A DNA stretch of 64,000 bases from Cognatiluteimonas sedimenti (lineage in GTDB: Bacteria > Pseudomonadota > Gammaproteobacteria > Xanthomonadales > Xanthomonadaceae), in assembly GCF_022808325.1 (NCBI RefSeq), contig NZ_JALGCL010000005.1, positions 1 to 64,000 of the forward strand, written 5' to 3'. Made by a program: the position numbers and the translations under genes. The notes below the pieces were generated by a model. It saw only the letters and a list, made by a program, of their open reading frames with translations, was not told the origin of the DNA and did no database searches. Position 1 is the stretch's first letter. Each line of letters begins with the position of its first letter. Below, in pieces: positions 45,027-53,131 of the stretch.

Positions 45027-47447
45027 TTATTGAAGCTGGACGTCCATGAGGTCCATGCCCGCCTGCGGCACGTTGCTGACATAACCGGCGGCGAATGTCG
45101 TCCCCCAACTCAGCAACATCTTGATCCGCCTGGTCGCCGGATCCGAAAAGACCAGGTCGCCGCGGCCGTTCCCGTCGAAATCGCCCTTGCCCACGAGCCG
45201 GTAGCTCGGATCGAGCACTTTGCTGACATAAGTGAATCGGGTGGAGCCGTGCATGTACCAGACCACCATCTTGTTCGCGTCGTTGCGCACCAGCACGATA
45301 TCGGCATCGCCGTCGCCGTTGATGTCCTGTAGGCCGGCCGGCAGGTAACTTGACTGGTAGGTCAACCCCACGAACTCGTCGTCGAATGCAACCCCGGTGC
45401 TGAGACTGGCCAGCACCTGGCGCGACGCATCGATCCACAGCAGATCCTCCTTGCCATCGCCATTCATGTCGCCCGCACCGACGAACGCGTAATTCGTGGC
45501 CCGGGCGTGGCTGTTGTAACTTTTCCGCGTCGCCCCGGACATGTACCAGATGGTTACCTTGCCGGAAGCCTTGTCGCGCAAAACGATATCGGCGCTGCCG
45601 TCACCATTGATGTCCGCCACGGCGAGCGGCGCGAGGCTGGACCCGTAGGCGTTCGCAAGTACCTGGACGGTGTAGTTGGCTCCGGTACTGAGGGCCAGCA
45701 CCAGCTGTCGCGTCGCAGCGTTGTCGAACAGCAGGTCCGACTTGCCGTTGCCATCAAAATCCCCGGCGTCGACCAGGCGCAGGTTGCCATCCATCGTCGT
45801 CGATGAGTAGCTGCGGCGAGCGGCTCCATTCATGAACCATGTGGTGGCCTTGTCGCCTGGATGGTTGAAGAACACCAGGTCCGACGCACCGTCGCCATTG
45901 GCATCGAGCTGTCTGAGCAGCCCTCCGGCCTGGGGGTCCGGCAAGCCGACGACTGTTGCACGGAAACCGGCCACCGTCGGCATCGTCGCGGTGAGCGTGC
46001 GCGCGTTGTCCGCCCCGCTGTTGCCGCAGGCACGACTGCCGCAGAACGTGATCTTGGGATTCGAGAAGACCCGGTAACCCAGTTGTCCGCTGTCGCCATA
46101 CGCCATGACCGTGTAGAAATTGCCGGCCGAGGTGCCGGTCTTGTAGCCGAACGAGTAGGTATAGGCGCCGTAATCCTCCGGGTTGTCGAGCACCCCGTCG
46201 CCACCCTTGGCGGTTTCCTTGTCGTGCGCCGCGCCCATGTTGTGGCCGAGCTCGTGCGCCAAGGTCTCGTCCTGGCAGTAATAAGTGTTGCCGTCGGAGC
46301 CTGCATCCGTGCCATCTCCGACTACCGAGTAGGCAAGATCGTCCCAGCCTTCGCCGGGTTCGATCTTCTGCAAGCCACCGCCCAGCAGCCAGGCAAGTCC
46401 GCAACCGTCCTGCTCGGGATCCCGGAAATCGCGTACCAACGAAACCAGGTCCGCGCCGAACTGCTCGCGCGCCGCGCGCAAGGCGTTGAACGCGGAATTA
46501 GGCGTTACCGGACCCGTTCCGGCCTTGTAACCGCTGAGTTGTTCGAGCGCGGTATCGTTGCTGTTGGTGTCCGTGTAGGTGACTTTCATCGCCTTGACGA
46601 GCCGGACCTGGGCGCTGACCTTGCTGTTGCCATAGGCGGCATTGGCGACATCTACCAGATAGTTGAGCCTGGTCGTGGCGCCGGAGGTGCCGCCATTGGC
46701 ATTGGCGAACCCGCCGGTGTAGCCAATGACCAGGTCAACGGTGGTCGCCGCAGCCGGGGCGGCCGCGGAGGTCGTCGCACGAATGCCGGGCGACGCCGCT
46801 GCGGCGTCGGCGGCCGCGACGATGCCGGCGCCACGGGCTCGGGGGAGTTCGGATTCCGGAACGATGTGGTAATCCGGTCGCCGCGGTCGCGTCGCGGCAT
46901 TGACGATCGCAGCCACCTTTTCAGGATCGGTGTCGACCAGCCAGCTGCCGCCATCGCGCACTGCCAGTCGCAGCGGCGGCTTGCCGGGCTGGGCGATGGA
47001 GCCGAACGCAGCCTGCGCGCCGAACGTCAGGATCGCCTGCTCGTCCTCATGCCCCGGCCGATGGCCGATCCAGGTCCAGTCACCCGAGGCATGTTCGACA
47101 TGGCGGTCGTAGGCGAAGTCCAGGATCTCGCCTTCCGGCGTGGTCACGTGCAGGCGGCCGCCCGCAATGGCGCGCAGCGCATGTTCTTCGCTCAGTTCGG
47201 CGCGGTACCAGGTGTAGGCACCATCCCGGCGCACGATGCGGCCAGGGTAAGCCAACAGTTCGCCGTGGTCGGGGAGCCTGCCGAATCCCCTGGCGGTGCC
47301 GCGCTGCGCCGCAAGACCCATGGTTGCGATTGGCGACGCATCAAGCGCTGTCGCGGCCTTGGCCACCGGGGTGGCCACACGACCGACATCCTGGGTGCAA
47401 CCGCCGGCCAGCAGCAGCGTGGCGAGTAGAACAACACGTTTAAACAT
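45027..47447 (-). CDS. Secreted zinc metalloprotease (reprolysin-like) with C-terminal FG-GAP/VCBS repeats
   Basis: An 806-residue exported protein. A lipoprotein-like signal ends in LLLAGGC (about residues 11-17), suggesting an outer-membrane lipoprotein. After a propeptide-like region, the metzincin motif HELGHNMGAAHD occupies 398-409, with a Met-turn candidate VMAYGD downstream, marking a reprolysin-type (M12B-like) peptidase. The C-terminal half holds six Asp-rich VCBS/FG-GAP repeats (such as DANGDGASDLVF, DFDGNGKSDLLF, DINGDGSADIVL), a probable calcium-binding beta-propeller. The start at 47447 was chosen for the signal peptide; upstream frame is antisense to scoB. It is convergent with etfA. 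Confidence 0.88.
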   Translation of the reverse strand: MFKRVVLLATLLLAGGCTQDVGRVATPVAKAATALDASPIATMGLAAQRGTARGFGRLPDHGELLAYPGRIVRRDGAYTWYRAELSEEHALRAIAGGRLHVTTPEGEILDFAYDRHVEHASGDWTWIGHRPGHEDEQAILTFGAQAAFGSIAQPGKPPLRLAVRDGGSWLVDTDPEKVAAIVNAATRPRRPDYHIVPESELPRARGAGIVAAADAAAASPGIRATTSAAAPAAATTVDLVIGYTGGFANANGGTSGATTRLNYLVDVANAAYGNSKVSAQVRLVKAMKVTYTDTNSNDTALEQLSGYKAGTGPVTPNSAFNALRAAREQFGADLVSLVRDFRDPEQDGCGLAWLLGGGLQKIEPGEGWDDLAYSVVGDGTDAGSDGNTYYCQDETLAHELGHNMGAAHDKETAKGGDGVLDNPEDYGAYTYSFGYKTGTSAGNFYTVMAYGDSGQLGYRVFSNPKITFCGSRACGNSGADNARTLTATMPTVAGFRATVVGLPDPQAGGLLRQLDANGDGASDLVFFNHPGDKATTWFMNGAARRSYSSTTMDGNLRLVDAGDFDGNGKSDLLFDNAATRQLVLALSTGANYTVQVLANAYGSSLAPLAVADINGDGSADIVLRDKASGKVTIWYMSGATRKSYNSHARATNYAFVGAGDMNGDGKEDLLWIDASRQVLASLSTGVAFDDEFVGLTYQSSYLPAGLQDINGDGDADIVLVRNDANKMVVWYMHGSTRFTYVSKVLDPSYRLVGKGDFDGNGRGDLVFSDPATRRIKMLLSWGTTFAAGYVSNVPQAGMDLMDVQLQ

Positions 47448-47547
47448 CTGACTTGAACCCGTCTCTGCGACCCGGACCCGGATCATCGCCGAAATCCGGG
47501 TGCCGATGCATCCTGCCCATGGGGAATGCGGTTGCGGCCGCGCCTGT

Positions 47548-48183
47548 TCAGGCTGGACGGAAGCCGCAACCGGTCTTGGCCCGCAGCTCGTCCTCGCCCA
47601 CGCCCGGCGCCAGTTCGACCAGCACCAGGCCATCGGCCTCCACGTCGAACACCGCCAGGTCGGTGATGATCCGGTTGACCACGCCGACTCCGGTCAGCGG
47701 CAGGGTGCACTCCGGCAGGATCTTGTGGCTGCCGTCCTTCGCCACGTGCTCCATCAGCACCACCACGCGCCGGACCCCGGCCACCAGGTCCATCGCGCCG
47801 CCCATGCCCTTGACCATCTTGCCCGGCACCATCCAGTTGGCCAGGTCGCCGCGGTCGGTGACCTGCATCGCGCCAAGGATGGCCAGGTCGATATGCCCGC
47901 CGCGGATCATGGCAAAGGAATCGTGGCTGCCGAAATAACTGGCGCCCGGGCGCGCGGTCACGGTCTGCTTGCCGGCGTTGATCAGGTCGGCATCGAGCTC
48001 GGCCTCGGTCGGGAAAGGGCCGATGCCGAGCAGGCCGTTCTCGGACTGCAACCACACGTCGACGCCTTCGGGAATGAAGTTGGCCACCAGCGTCGGCAGG
48101 CCGATGCCAAGGTTGACGTAGGCGCCGTCCGTGAGTTCGCGCGCGGCGCGTTGCGCCATCTGGTCGCGGGTCCAGGCCATCAC
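47548..48183 (-). CDS. 3-oxoacid CoA-transferase subunit B
   Basis: Transfers CoA between succinyl-CoA and acetoacetate or a similar 3-oxoacid. It is the beta half (211 residues) of the SCOT-type enzyme. The catalytic glutamate lies in SENGLLG (about residues 48-54), and [24 protein letters not shown] in broken form and [10 protein letters not shown] are conserved. The start is [16 protein letters not shown]; a second ATG at 48180 overlaps the stop of the alpha gene. Together the two genes form a full transferase, ScoB-like; LpsJ-type naming in older genomes refers to this family. Confidence 0.92.
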   Translation of the reverse strand: MMAWTRDQMAQRAARELTDGAYVNLGIGLPTLVANFIPEGVDVWLQSENGLLGIGPFPTEAELDADLINAGKQTVTARPGASYFGSHDSFAMIRGGHIDLAILGAMQVTDRGDLANWMVPGKMVKGMGGAMDLVAGVRRVVVLMEHVAKDGSHKILPECTLPLTGVGVVNRIITDLAVFDVEADGLVLVELAPGVGEDELRAKTGCGFRPA

Positions 48184-48923
48184 TTCGCCTCCTGGCGGAT
48201 CGTGCGCTGCTCGATGCGCTTCTCGGGGGTGGCGTTGAGCACGATGCGATCGACGTAGATGCCGGGCAGGTGCACCTGGTCAGGATCGATGGCGCCGATC
48301 TCGACGATCTCCTCGACTTCTGCCACGCAGGCCTTGCCGGCCATCGCGCAGGCCGGGTTGAAGTTGCGCGCGGTCTTGCGGAACACCAGGTTGCCGGCCA
48401 CGTCCGCCTTCCACGCCTTGACCAGCGACACGTCGGCGACCAGCGCGGTCTCCATCACGTAGTGGCGGCCGTTGAACTCGCGCGTTTCCTTGCCCTCGGC
48501 GACCACGGTGCCGTAGCCGGTGGCGGTGAAGAACGCCGGGATCCCGGCGCCGCCGGCGCGCAGGCGTTCGGCCAGGGTGCCCTGCGGGTTGAACTCCAGC
48601 TCCAGTTCGCCCGCCAGGAACTGGCGTTCGAACTCCTTGTTCTCGCCGACGTAGGACGAAATCATCTTGCGGATCTGGCGCGTACCCAGCAACTGGCCGA
48701 GGCCGAAACCGTCGACCCCGGCGTTGTTGGAGATCACCGTCAGGTCCTTGGCCCCGGAATCGCGCAACGCGGCGATCAGCGCCTCCGGAATGCCGCACAA
48801 CCCGAATCCGCCGACGGCGAGGGTCTGGCCATCGGCGACCAAGCCCTCCAGCGCCTTTGCAGCATCAGGATAGAGCTTCCGGCCGCCCACCCGGCCCCGT
48901 GACATCGGTGTACTTGCCGCCAT
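48180..48923 (-). CDS. 3-oxoacid CoA-transferase subunit A
   Basis: Alpha half of the CoA-transferase (247 residues). The CoA-binding glycine-rich segment [14 protein letters not shown] is at about 37-50, followed by [15 protein letters not shown], and [16 protein letters not shown] near the middle. [20 protein letters not shown] is typical of the family. It is the first gene of the pair and is divergent from the glycosyltransferase operon across a 165-bp gap. It is a metabolic gene inside the etfA-metB interval and not evidently part of glycan synthesis. Confidence 0.92.
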   Translation of the reverse strand: MAASTPMSRGRVGGRKLYPDAAKALEGLVADGQTLAVGGFGLCGIPEALIAALRDSGAKDLTVISNNAGVDGFGLGQLLGTRQIRKMISSYVGENKEFERQFLAGELELEFNPQGTLAERLRAGGAGIPAFFTATGYGTVVAEGKETREFNGRHYVMETALVADVSLVKAWKADVAGNLVFRKTARNFNPACAMAGKACVAEVEEIVEIGAIDPDQVHLPGIYVDRIVLNATPEKRIEQRTIRQEAK

Positions 48924-49088
48924 TTCCTGCTCCTCGCGCCAGTATTCCTAGTCTACAACGCACCTGCGCGCGCCCGCAGGGACGGTCCGGCGGACCGGGC
49001 CATGCTGATAAACTTGCTGCTTGCCATCCCCGGGCTCCGCTTGGGAAATAGCGCTTGGCCGGGGCCTGGCCGACGATCCGGACGACCC

Positions 49089-50030
49089 ATGACATCCGCC
49101 AATCCTGAATATTCCGTCGTGATCCCGGTCTTCAACAGCCAGGATATCGTGCTGGACACGCTGCGCCGTACGGCGGCCTTTTTCGAATCCCGTCAGTTGT
49201 CGTACGAGATCATCGCCGTCAACGATGGCAGCAGCGATTGCAGCTGGGAGCAACTGGCGCAAGCGGCCGCCGAGAATCCCCGGATCGTGGCGATCGACCT
49301 GCTGCGCAACAGCGGGCAACACAACGCCAACCTTTGCGGGTTCCGCGCATCCCGCGGGCAATGGCTTGTCACGATGGACGACGACCTGCAAAACCCCCCC
49401 GAGGAAATCGCGCATCTCATCGAGAAGGCGAAGGAGGGATTCGACCTCGTCCTCGGCCGTTTCCACGAAAAACAGCACGCCGGCTACCGAAAGCTCGGAT
49501 CCCGGGCAGTCCGTGCACTCAACCAGCGCATTTTCGGCCAGGAACCTGATCTCGTCCTGAGCAATTTCAGGCTGATGCACCGGGATGTCGTGGACCGGGT
49601 ATGCGCGTATCGCGGCCCGTTCCCCTACATCCCGGGGTTGTGCCTGCGTTTCTCGGGGCGACGCGCGAATGCCATGGTGGAACACCACCCTCGCCGTTCC
49701 GGAAGCAGCAACTACAACTGGAGACGGATACTGACCTTGGTCTCCACGATCCTGTTCAACTATTCCTCTTTCCCCTTGCGCCTGGTTGCCGCACTGGGGA
49801 TATTCACCGCAATCGTCAGCCTCCTGCTTGGCCTCTACTACCTCGCGGAAGGAATCTTCGGGGGTGCGCGGGTACCAGGGTGGACGACCCTGGTAGTGAT
49901 GCTGGCGTTCTTCAACGGCATGACGATGTTGATGCTTGCGATGCTGGGCGAATACGTGGTCAGGATCATCAACCAGCTGACCATCGCGGATCCCTATTTC
50001 GTACGCCGGACCATCCGCGATGGAGCATAG
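49089..50030 (+). CDS. Family 2 glycosyltransferase, ArnC/GtrB/DPM1-like (undecaprenyl-phosphate sugar transferase)
   Basis: Predicted inner-membrane enzyme that puts a nucleotide sugar onto undecaprenyl phosphate. The 313-residue protein has a GT-A domain: YSVVIPVFNSQDIVLDTL in broken form, IIAVNDGSSDCSW, LLRNSGQHNANLCGFRASRG, and the DDDLQNPPEE catalytic metal motif. Two C-terminal membrane helices follow (LRLVAALGIFTAIVSLLLGL, LVVMLAFFNGMTMLMLAMLG). This is the ArnC/GtrB layout. The start at 49089 gives MTSANPEYSVVI; an upstream in-frame ATG at 49002 adds non-family residues. It opens a six-gene operon and overlaps the sulfotransferase by 11 bp. Confidence 0.88.
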   Translation: MTSANPEYSVVIPVFNSQDIVLDTLRRTAAFFESRQLSYEIIAVNDGSSDCSWEQLAQAAAENPRIVAIDLLRNSGQHNANLCGFRASRGQWLVTMDDDLQNPPEEIAHLIEKAKEGFDLVLGRFHEKQHAGYRKLGSRAVRALNQRIFGQEPDLVLSNFRLMHRDVVDRVCAYRGPFPYIPGLCLRFSGRRANAMVEHHPRRSGSSNYNWRRILTLVSTILFNYSSFPLRLVAALGIFTAIVSLLLGLYYLAEGIFGGARVPGWTTLVVMLAFFNGMTMLMLAMLGEYVVRIINQLTIADPYFVRRTIRDGA

Positions 50031-50760
50031 GCATTTCTTCATCGCCGGCGCGCAGCGCTGCGCGACAACGTATCTCTATCGCCTGTTCGACCAGCATCCG
50101 GCGATCACGATGGCCAGCCCAGTCAGGCCTGAACCGAAGTACTTCATCCGATCGGACGCGAAGGATGACGCGGACGCCTACCGCAGGCAGCTGTTCGCCA
50201 GGGCGAGCACGTCATGGCTGGGCGAGAAGAGCACTTCCTATATGGAATATTCGTCGGCCGCCGAGCGGATTGCTCGGGTGTTCCCGGACGCCGAGCTGTT
50301 CTTCGTACTGCGCGACCCAGTGGAAAGGGCCATTTCCAACTATCGTTTCAGCGTGATGAATGGCCTCGAGACCCTGTCCCTCGAAGACGCCTTGGACGCA
50401 GAAGTCGAGCGAATCGGCTGTATTCCCGAGGGACTCTCGGTCTCGCCTTTCGCATATGTGGGCCGGGGCCATTATGCCCGCCAGCTCGATGCCTGGAGCG
50501 CGCGCTTCCCCCCCGAACGCCTGCATATCCTGACCACCGAGCGACTGGTCGGCGATCCCGCAAATACATTGCGGGATGTGTTCGGGATGCTGGGAGTTGA
50601 CGCGGATGTCACATTGGACAGCCTCGACGGCGCCGTTAATGCTTCGAAGCCAACGCAGGGCGTCTCCGCCACGGTGCGGCAGCGTCTGCGTTCGGCTTTC
50701 GAGGCCTCCAACCAGAGACTTTCGGAAGACTTCGGCGTTTCGGTGGAGGATTGGCAATGA
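50020..50760 (+). CDS. Sulfotransferase (PAPS-dependent)
   Basis: Transfers sulfate from PAPS, probably to a sugar hydroxyl. The 246-residue protein has the 5'-phosphosulfate loop GAQRCATTYLYRLF at about 10-23, a P-loop-like pattern, and the 3'-phosphate loop LRDPVERAISNYRF at 97-110. WLGEKSTSYM in between carries the catalytic-loop pattern seen in NDST-like enzymes. It overlaps the glycosyltransferase gene by 11 bp and the following SMR-like gene by 4 bp, so it is an integral part of the operon. The acceptor is unknown; a lipid-linked or polymer sugar is likely. Confidence 0.9.
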   Translation: MEHRHFFIAGAQRCATTYLYRLFDQHPAITMASPVRPEPKYFIRSDAKDDADAYRRQLFARASTSWLGEKSTSYMEYSSAAERIARVFPDAELFFVLRDPVERAISNYRFSVMNGLETLSLEDALDAEVERIGCIPEGLSVSPFAYVGRGHYARQLDAWSARFPPERLHILTTERLVGDPANTLRDVFGMLGVDADVTLDSLDGAVNASKPTQGVSATVRQRLRSAFEASNQRLSEDFGVSVEDWQ

Positions 50761-51131
50761 TTCCGCGGCGCATTCCCCATGGCCGGGGAGTGATGGTCAC
50801 GCTGGTGTTGGCCACGGTGGTGATCCAGATCGTTGTGGCGGTGATGCTGAAGGAGCTGGCGGATGCCCACGGAGGCGATTCTCGCCTGTGGCTGCTTTTC
50901 GTCCTAGCCATCGCCGTGGCGCTCAATGGCCTGCGCTTCCTCGTTTGGGGCTACACGCACAAGCACTACCCCCTCAGTCATTCCTATCCTCTTACCGCGA
51001 TGTTCTTTCCCTGCATCCTGCTGGTCTCGGCCTGGTACGGCGACCCGATAGGGTGGGAAAAGCTCGGCGGTGTGTGCGTCATCGTGCTAGGACTCGTATT
51101 GATGACATGGAACGGCTCGGGAAATGCCTAG
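50757..51131 (+). CDS. Small SMR/EamA-like membrane protein, candidate lipid-linked sugar flippase subunit 1
   Basis: A 124-residue protein with four membrane helices (VTLVLATVVIQIVVAVMLKEL, LWLLFVLAIAVALNGLRFLVW, YPLTAMFFPCILLVSAWY, LGGVCVIVLGLVLMTW). The size and the SHSYPLTA and GVCVIVLGLVLM segments resemble SMR or ArnE/ArnF-type proteins, which move undecaprenyl-phosphate sugars across the membrane as heterodimers. A second such protein is encoded two genes later (51674-51982). It overlaps the sulfotransferase by 4 bp and the LbH acyltransferase by 8 bp. The start is ATG 50757; TTG at 50751 is possible. Confidence 0.72.
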   Translation: MIPRRIPHGRGVMVTLVLATVVIQIVVAVMLKELADAHGGDSRLWLLFVLAIAVALNGLRFLVWGYTHKHYPLSHSYPLTAMFFPCILLVSAWYGDPIGWEKLGGVCVIVLGLVLMTWNGSGNA

Positions 51132-51687
51132 CTTCGTGGAAGCCATCTGGAGACGACCGCGCGCAAAGCGTTGGCTCAACCATGCCTACGTCTATGCGAT
51201 CCAGCTCCTCCACCTGATCTTGGATGCTTCGCCATGGTTCCTTCGCAGTGGCGTCTGGAGACTGCTGCTGAAGGATTGCGGAGCCGGCGTGTTCTTCGAC
51301 CATCGCGTATACGTGAAATTCCCGTGGCTGGTATCGCTCGGCAGCGATATCAGCATCAATCGGGGCGTCGAGTTCTACTGCGGATTGCGTGAGCGCAGCC
51401 GCATCACGATCGGCTCCAACGTGCGGATAGCACCGAATGTTCGCTTCCATGCCGCCGGCCATGAACCGGACCTTCCGGACTTCCCCGATAACGGCGCCGA
51501 CATAGTCGTGGAGGACGATTGCTGGATCGGTGCCGGCGCAGTTGTGCTGCAAGGCGTGAGAATCGGTCGTGGCGCAGTCGTCGCGGCTGGCAGCGTGGTT
51601 ACAGGTGATATCCCTCCCTACTGCATTGCAGGCGGGGTACCGGCGCGCAAGTTGCGCGACAGGCGGGTCGAGCATGCATCCGGTTAG
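51124..51687 (+). CDS. Left-handed beta-helix acyltransferase (WcaF/Maa-like)
   Basis: Predicted O- or N-acyltransferase of 187 residues. The hexapeptide repeats form a left-handed helix: SLGSDISINRGVEFYCG, ITIGSNVRIAPNVRFHAAGH and, after a loop, IVVEDDCWIGAGAVVLQGVRIGRGAVVAAGSVV in broken form, ending PYCIAGGVPARKLRDRR, the classical maltose/galactoside acetyltransferase finish. The conserved catalytic His may be the H in AAGHEPD. Together with the aminotransferase two genes downstream it could acylate a 4-amino sugar. It overlaps its neighbours by 8 and 14 bp. Confidence 0.85.
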   Translation: MPSFVEAIWRRPRAKRWLNHAYVYAIQLLHLILDASPWFLRSGVWRLLLKDCGAGVFFDHRVYVKFPWLVSLGSDISINRGVEFYCGLRERSRITIGSNVRIAPNVRFHAAGHEPDLPDFPDNGADIVVEDDCWIGAGAVVLQGVRIGRGAVVAAGSVVTGDIPPYCIAGGVPARKLRDRRVEHASG

Positions 51688-51982
51688 TTGGCTGGCGCTT
51701 TCGCTGGGCTGCACCGCCCTCGCCCAGATCGCCTTCAAGCTCTACTTCAAGAGCCGCAAGTGGTGGGTGCTTGCAGCAACCATCGGCGTATTCATGCTGG
51801 TGCCTTTCACTACATACAATGCACTCAAAGGCTTGCCGTTGGCGACGGTCTATGTCGCAACTGCCGCCTCCCAACTACTTGTCGTGCTTCTGTCGCTTGC
51901 CTTCATGGGCGAACGTTATTCGACAAGGCAATACTTCGGCTTCGTGCTGGTACTCGCCGGCATCGTTCTTTACAACAGCTAA
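51674..51982 (+). CDS. Small SMR/EamA-like membrane protein, candidate flippase subunit 2
   Basis: A 102-residue protein with four membrane helices (VSWLALSLGCTALAQIAFKLYF, WVLAATIGVFMLVPFTTYN, PLATVYVATAASQLLVVLLSLAFM, FGFVLVLAGIVLYNS). This is the size and pattern of SMR proteins, and LPLATVYVATAASQLLVVL and the GERYS turn resemble the EmrE/ArnF C-terminal half (MGE...). It pairs with the 124-residue protein at 50757. Its ATG lies inside the LbH gene (14-bp overlap) and it precedes the aminotransferase by 12 bp. Confidence 0.78.
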   Translation: MHPVSWLALSLGCTALAQIAFKLYFKSRKWWVLAATIGVFMLVPFTTYNALKGLPLATVYVATAASQLLVVLLSLAFMGERYSTRQYFGFVLVLAGIVLYNS

Positions 51983-51994
51983 CGGGTACGCGCC

Positions 51995-53131
51995 ATGATC
52001 AAGTTCAATCAACCCTACATGACCGGTCGCGAGTTGTGGCTGATCAGCCAGGCGCACGCCAATGGCCACCTCTCCGGGGACGGGTCCTTCACCAGGCTCT
52101 GCCACCAGTGGCTGGAGGCACAGACCGGGTGCCGGAAAGCCCTGTTGACGCACTCGTGCACTGCGGCACTGGAGATGTCCGCGTTGCTCCTGGACCTGAA
52201 GCCAGGCGACGAAGTGATCATGCCGTCGTTCACGTTCGTATCCACCGCGAACGCGTTCGTGTTGCGCGGCGCGGTTCCGGTATTCGTGGACATCCGCCCG
52301 GACACGCTCAACATCGACGAATCACTGATCGAGGCCGCGATCACGCCGCGCACCAAGGCGATATGCGTGGTCCATTACGCCGGCGTCGGATGCGAGATGG
52401 ATTCGATCCTCGCGATTGCCGCACGGCACGGCCTCGCCGTCATCGAGGACGCAGCGCAGGGAATCTTCTCCACCTACAAGGGCCGCCCGCTGGGAAGCAT
52501 CGGGGGGCTTGGCGCGCTCAGCTTCCACGAGACCAAGAACGTCATTTCCGGCGAAGGCGGTGCGCTCCTGGTCAACGATGATGCATATATCGAGCGTGCC
52601 GAGATAATCCGCGAGAAGGGCACCAACCGCAGCAAGTTCTTCCGCGGCCAGGTCGACAAGTACACATGGGTCGATGTCGGCTCTTCCTATCTTCCCGGCG
52701 AAATCATTGCGGCATTCCTGGCTGCACAATTCGAGGAAGCCGAGAAGATCACCCAGCGCCGGCTTGACCTCTGGCAGCGCTACCATGCATGGGCGGAACG
52801 CCTGGAATCCGCAGGCCTGGCGCGCCGCCCGATCATTCCTGCCGACTGCACGCACAACGCGCACATGTACTACCTGCTGCTTCCGTCTCTCGACGCACGC
52901 ACCGGGTTCATCGATGGCCTCCGCCAGCGCCAGGTCGGCGCGGTCTTCCATTACATTCCATTGCACTCGTCCCCTGCGGGGCGCCGCTACGGGCGCGCCT
53001 CGGGGGACCTGCCCGTCACGGACACGGTCAGTGAACGGCTGGTACGGCTGCCTTTATGGGCTGGCCTGGAAGAGCACCTGGACGAAGTGCTGGCCGCGGC
53101 GGATGCGTCCCTGGCGGCGCCAGTCCGCTGA
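51995..53131 (+). CDS. dTDP-4-amino-4,6-dideoxygalactose transaminase-like (RffA/WecE, DegT/DnrJ/EryC1 family)
   Basis: PLP enzyme that aminates C4 of a dTDP-4-keto-6-deoxyhexose. The 378 residues and PLP lysine K181 in SFHETKN match the position and motif of E. coli WecE, and MIKFNQPYMTGREL, HSCTAALEMSALLL, PSFTFVSTANAFVLRG and GEGGALLVND are conserved. Product is probably dTDP-Fuc4N or a similar 4-amino sugar. The adjacent LbH acyltransferase could N-acylate it, and the ArnC-like transferase could use it. The rml genes needed for the keto-sugar are not in the window. Its 3' end overlaps the convergent membrane-protein gene by 104 bp. Confidence 0.9.
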   Translation: MIKFNQPYMTGRELWLISQAHANGHLSGDGSFTRLCHQWLEAQTGCRKALLTHSCTAALEMSALLLDLKPGDEVIMPSFTFVSTANAFVLRGAVPVFVDIRPDTLNIDESLIEAAITPRTKAICVVHYAGVGCEMDSILAIAARHGLAVIEDAAQGIFSTYKGRPLGSIGGLGALSFHETKNVISGEGGALLVNDDAYIERAEIIREKGTNRSKFFRGQVDKYTWVDVGSSYLPGEIIAAFLAAQFEEAEKITQRRLDLWQRYHAWAERLESAGLARRPIIPADCTHNAHMYYLLLPSLDARTGFIDGLRQRQVGAVFHYIPLHSSPAGRRYGRASGDLPVTDTVSERLVRLPLWAGLEEHLDEVLAAADASLAAPVR

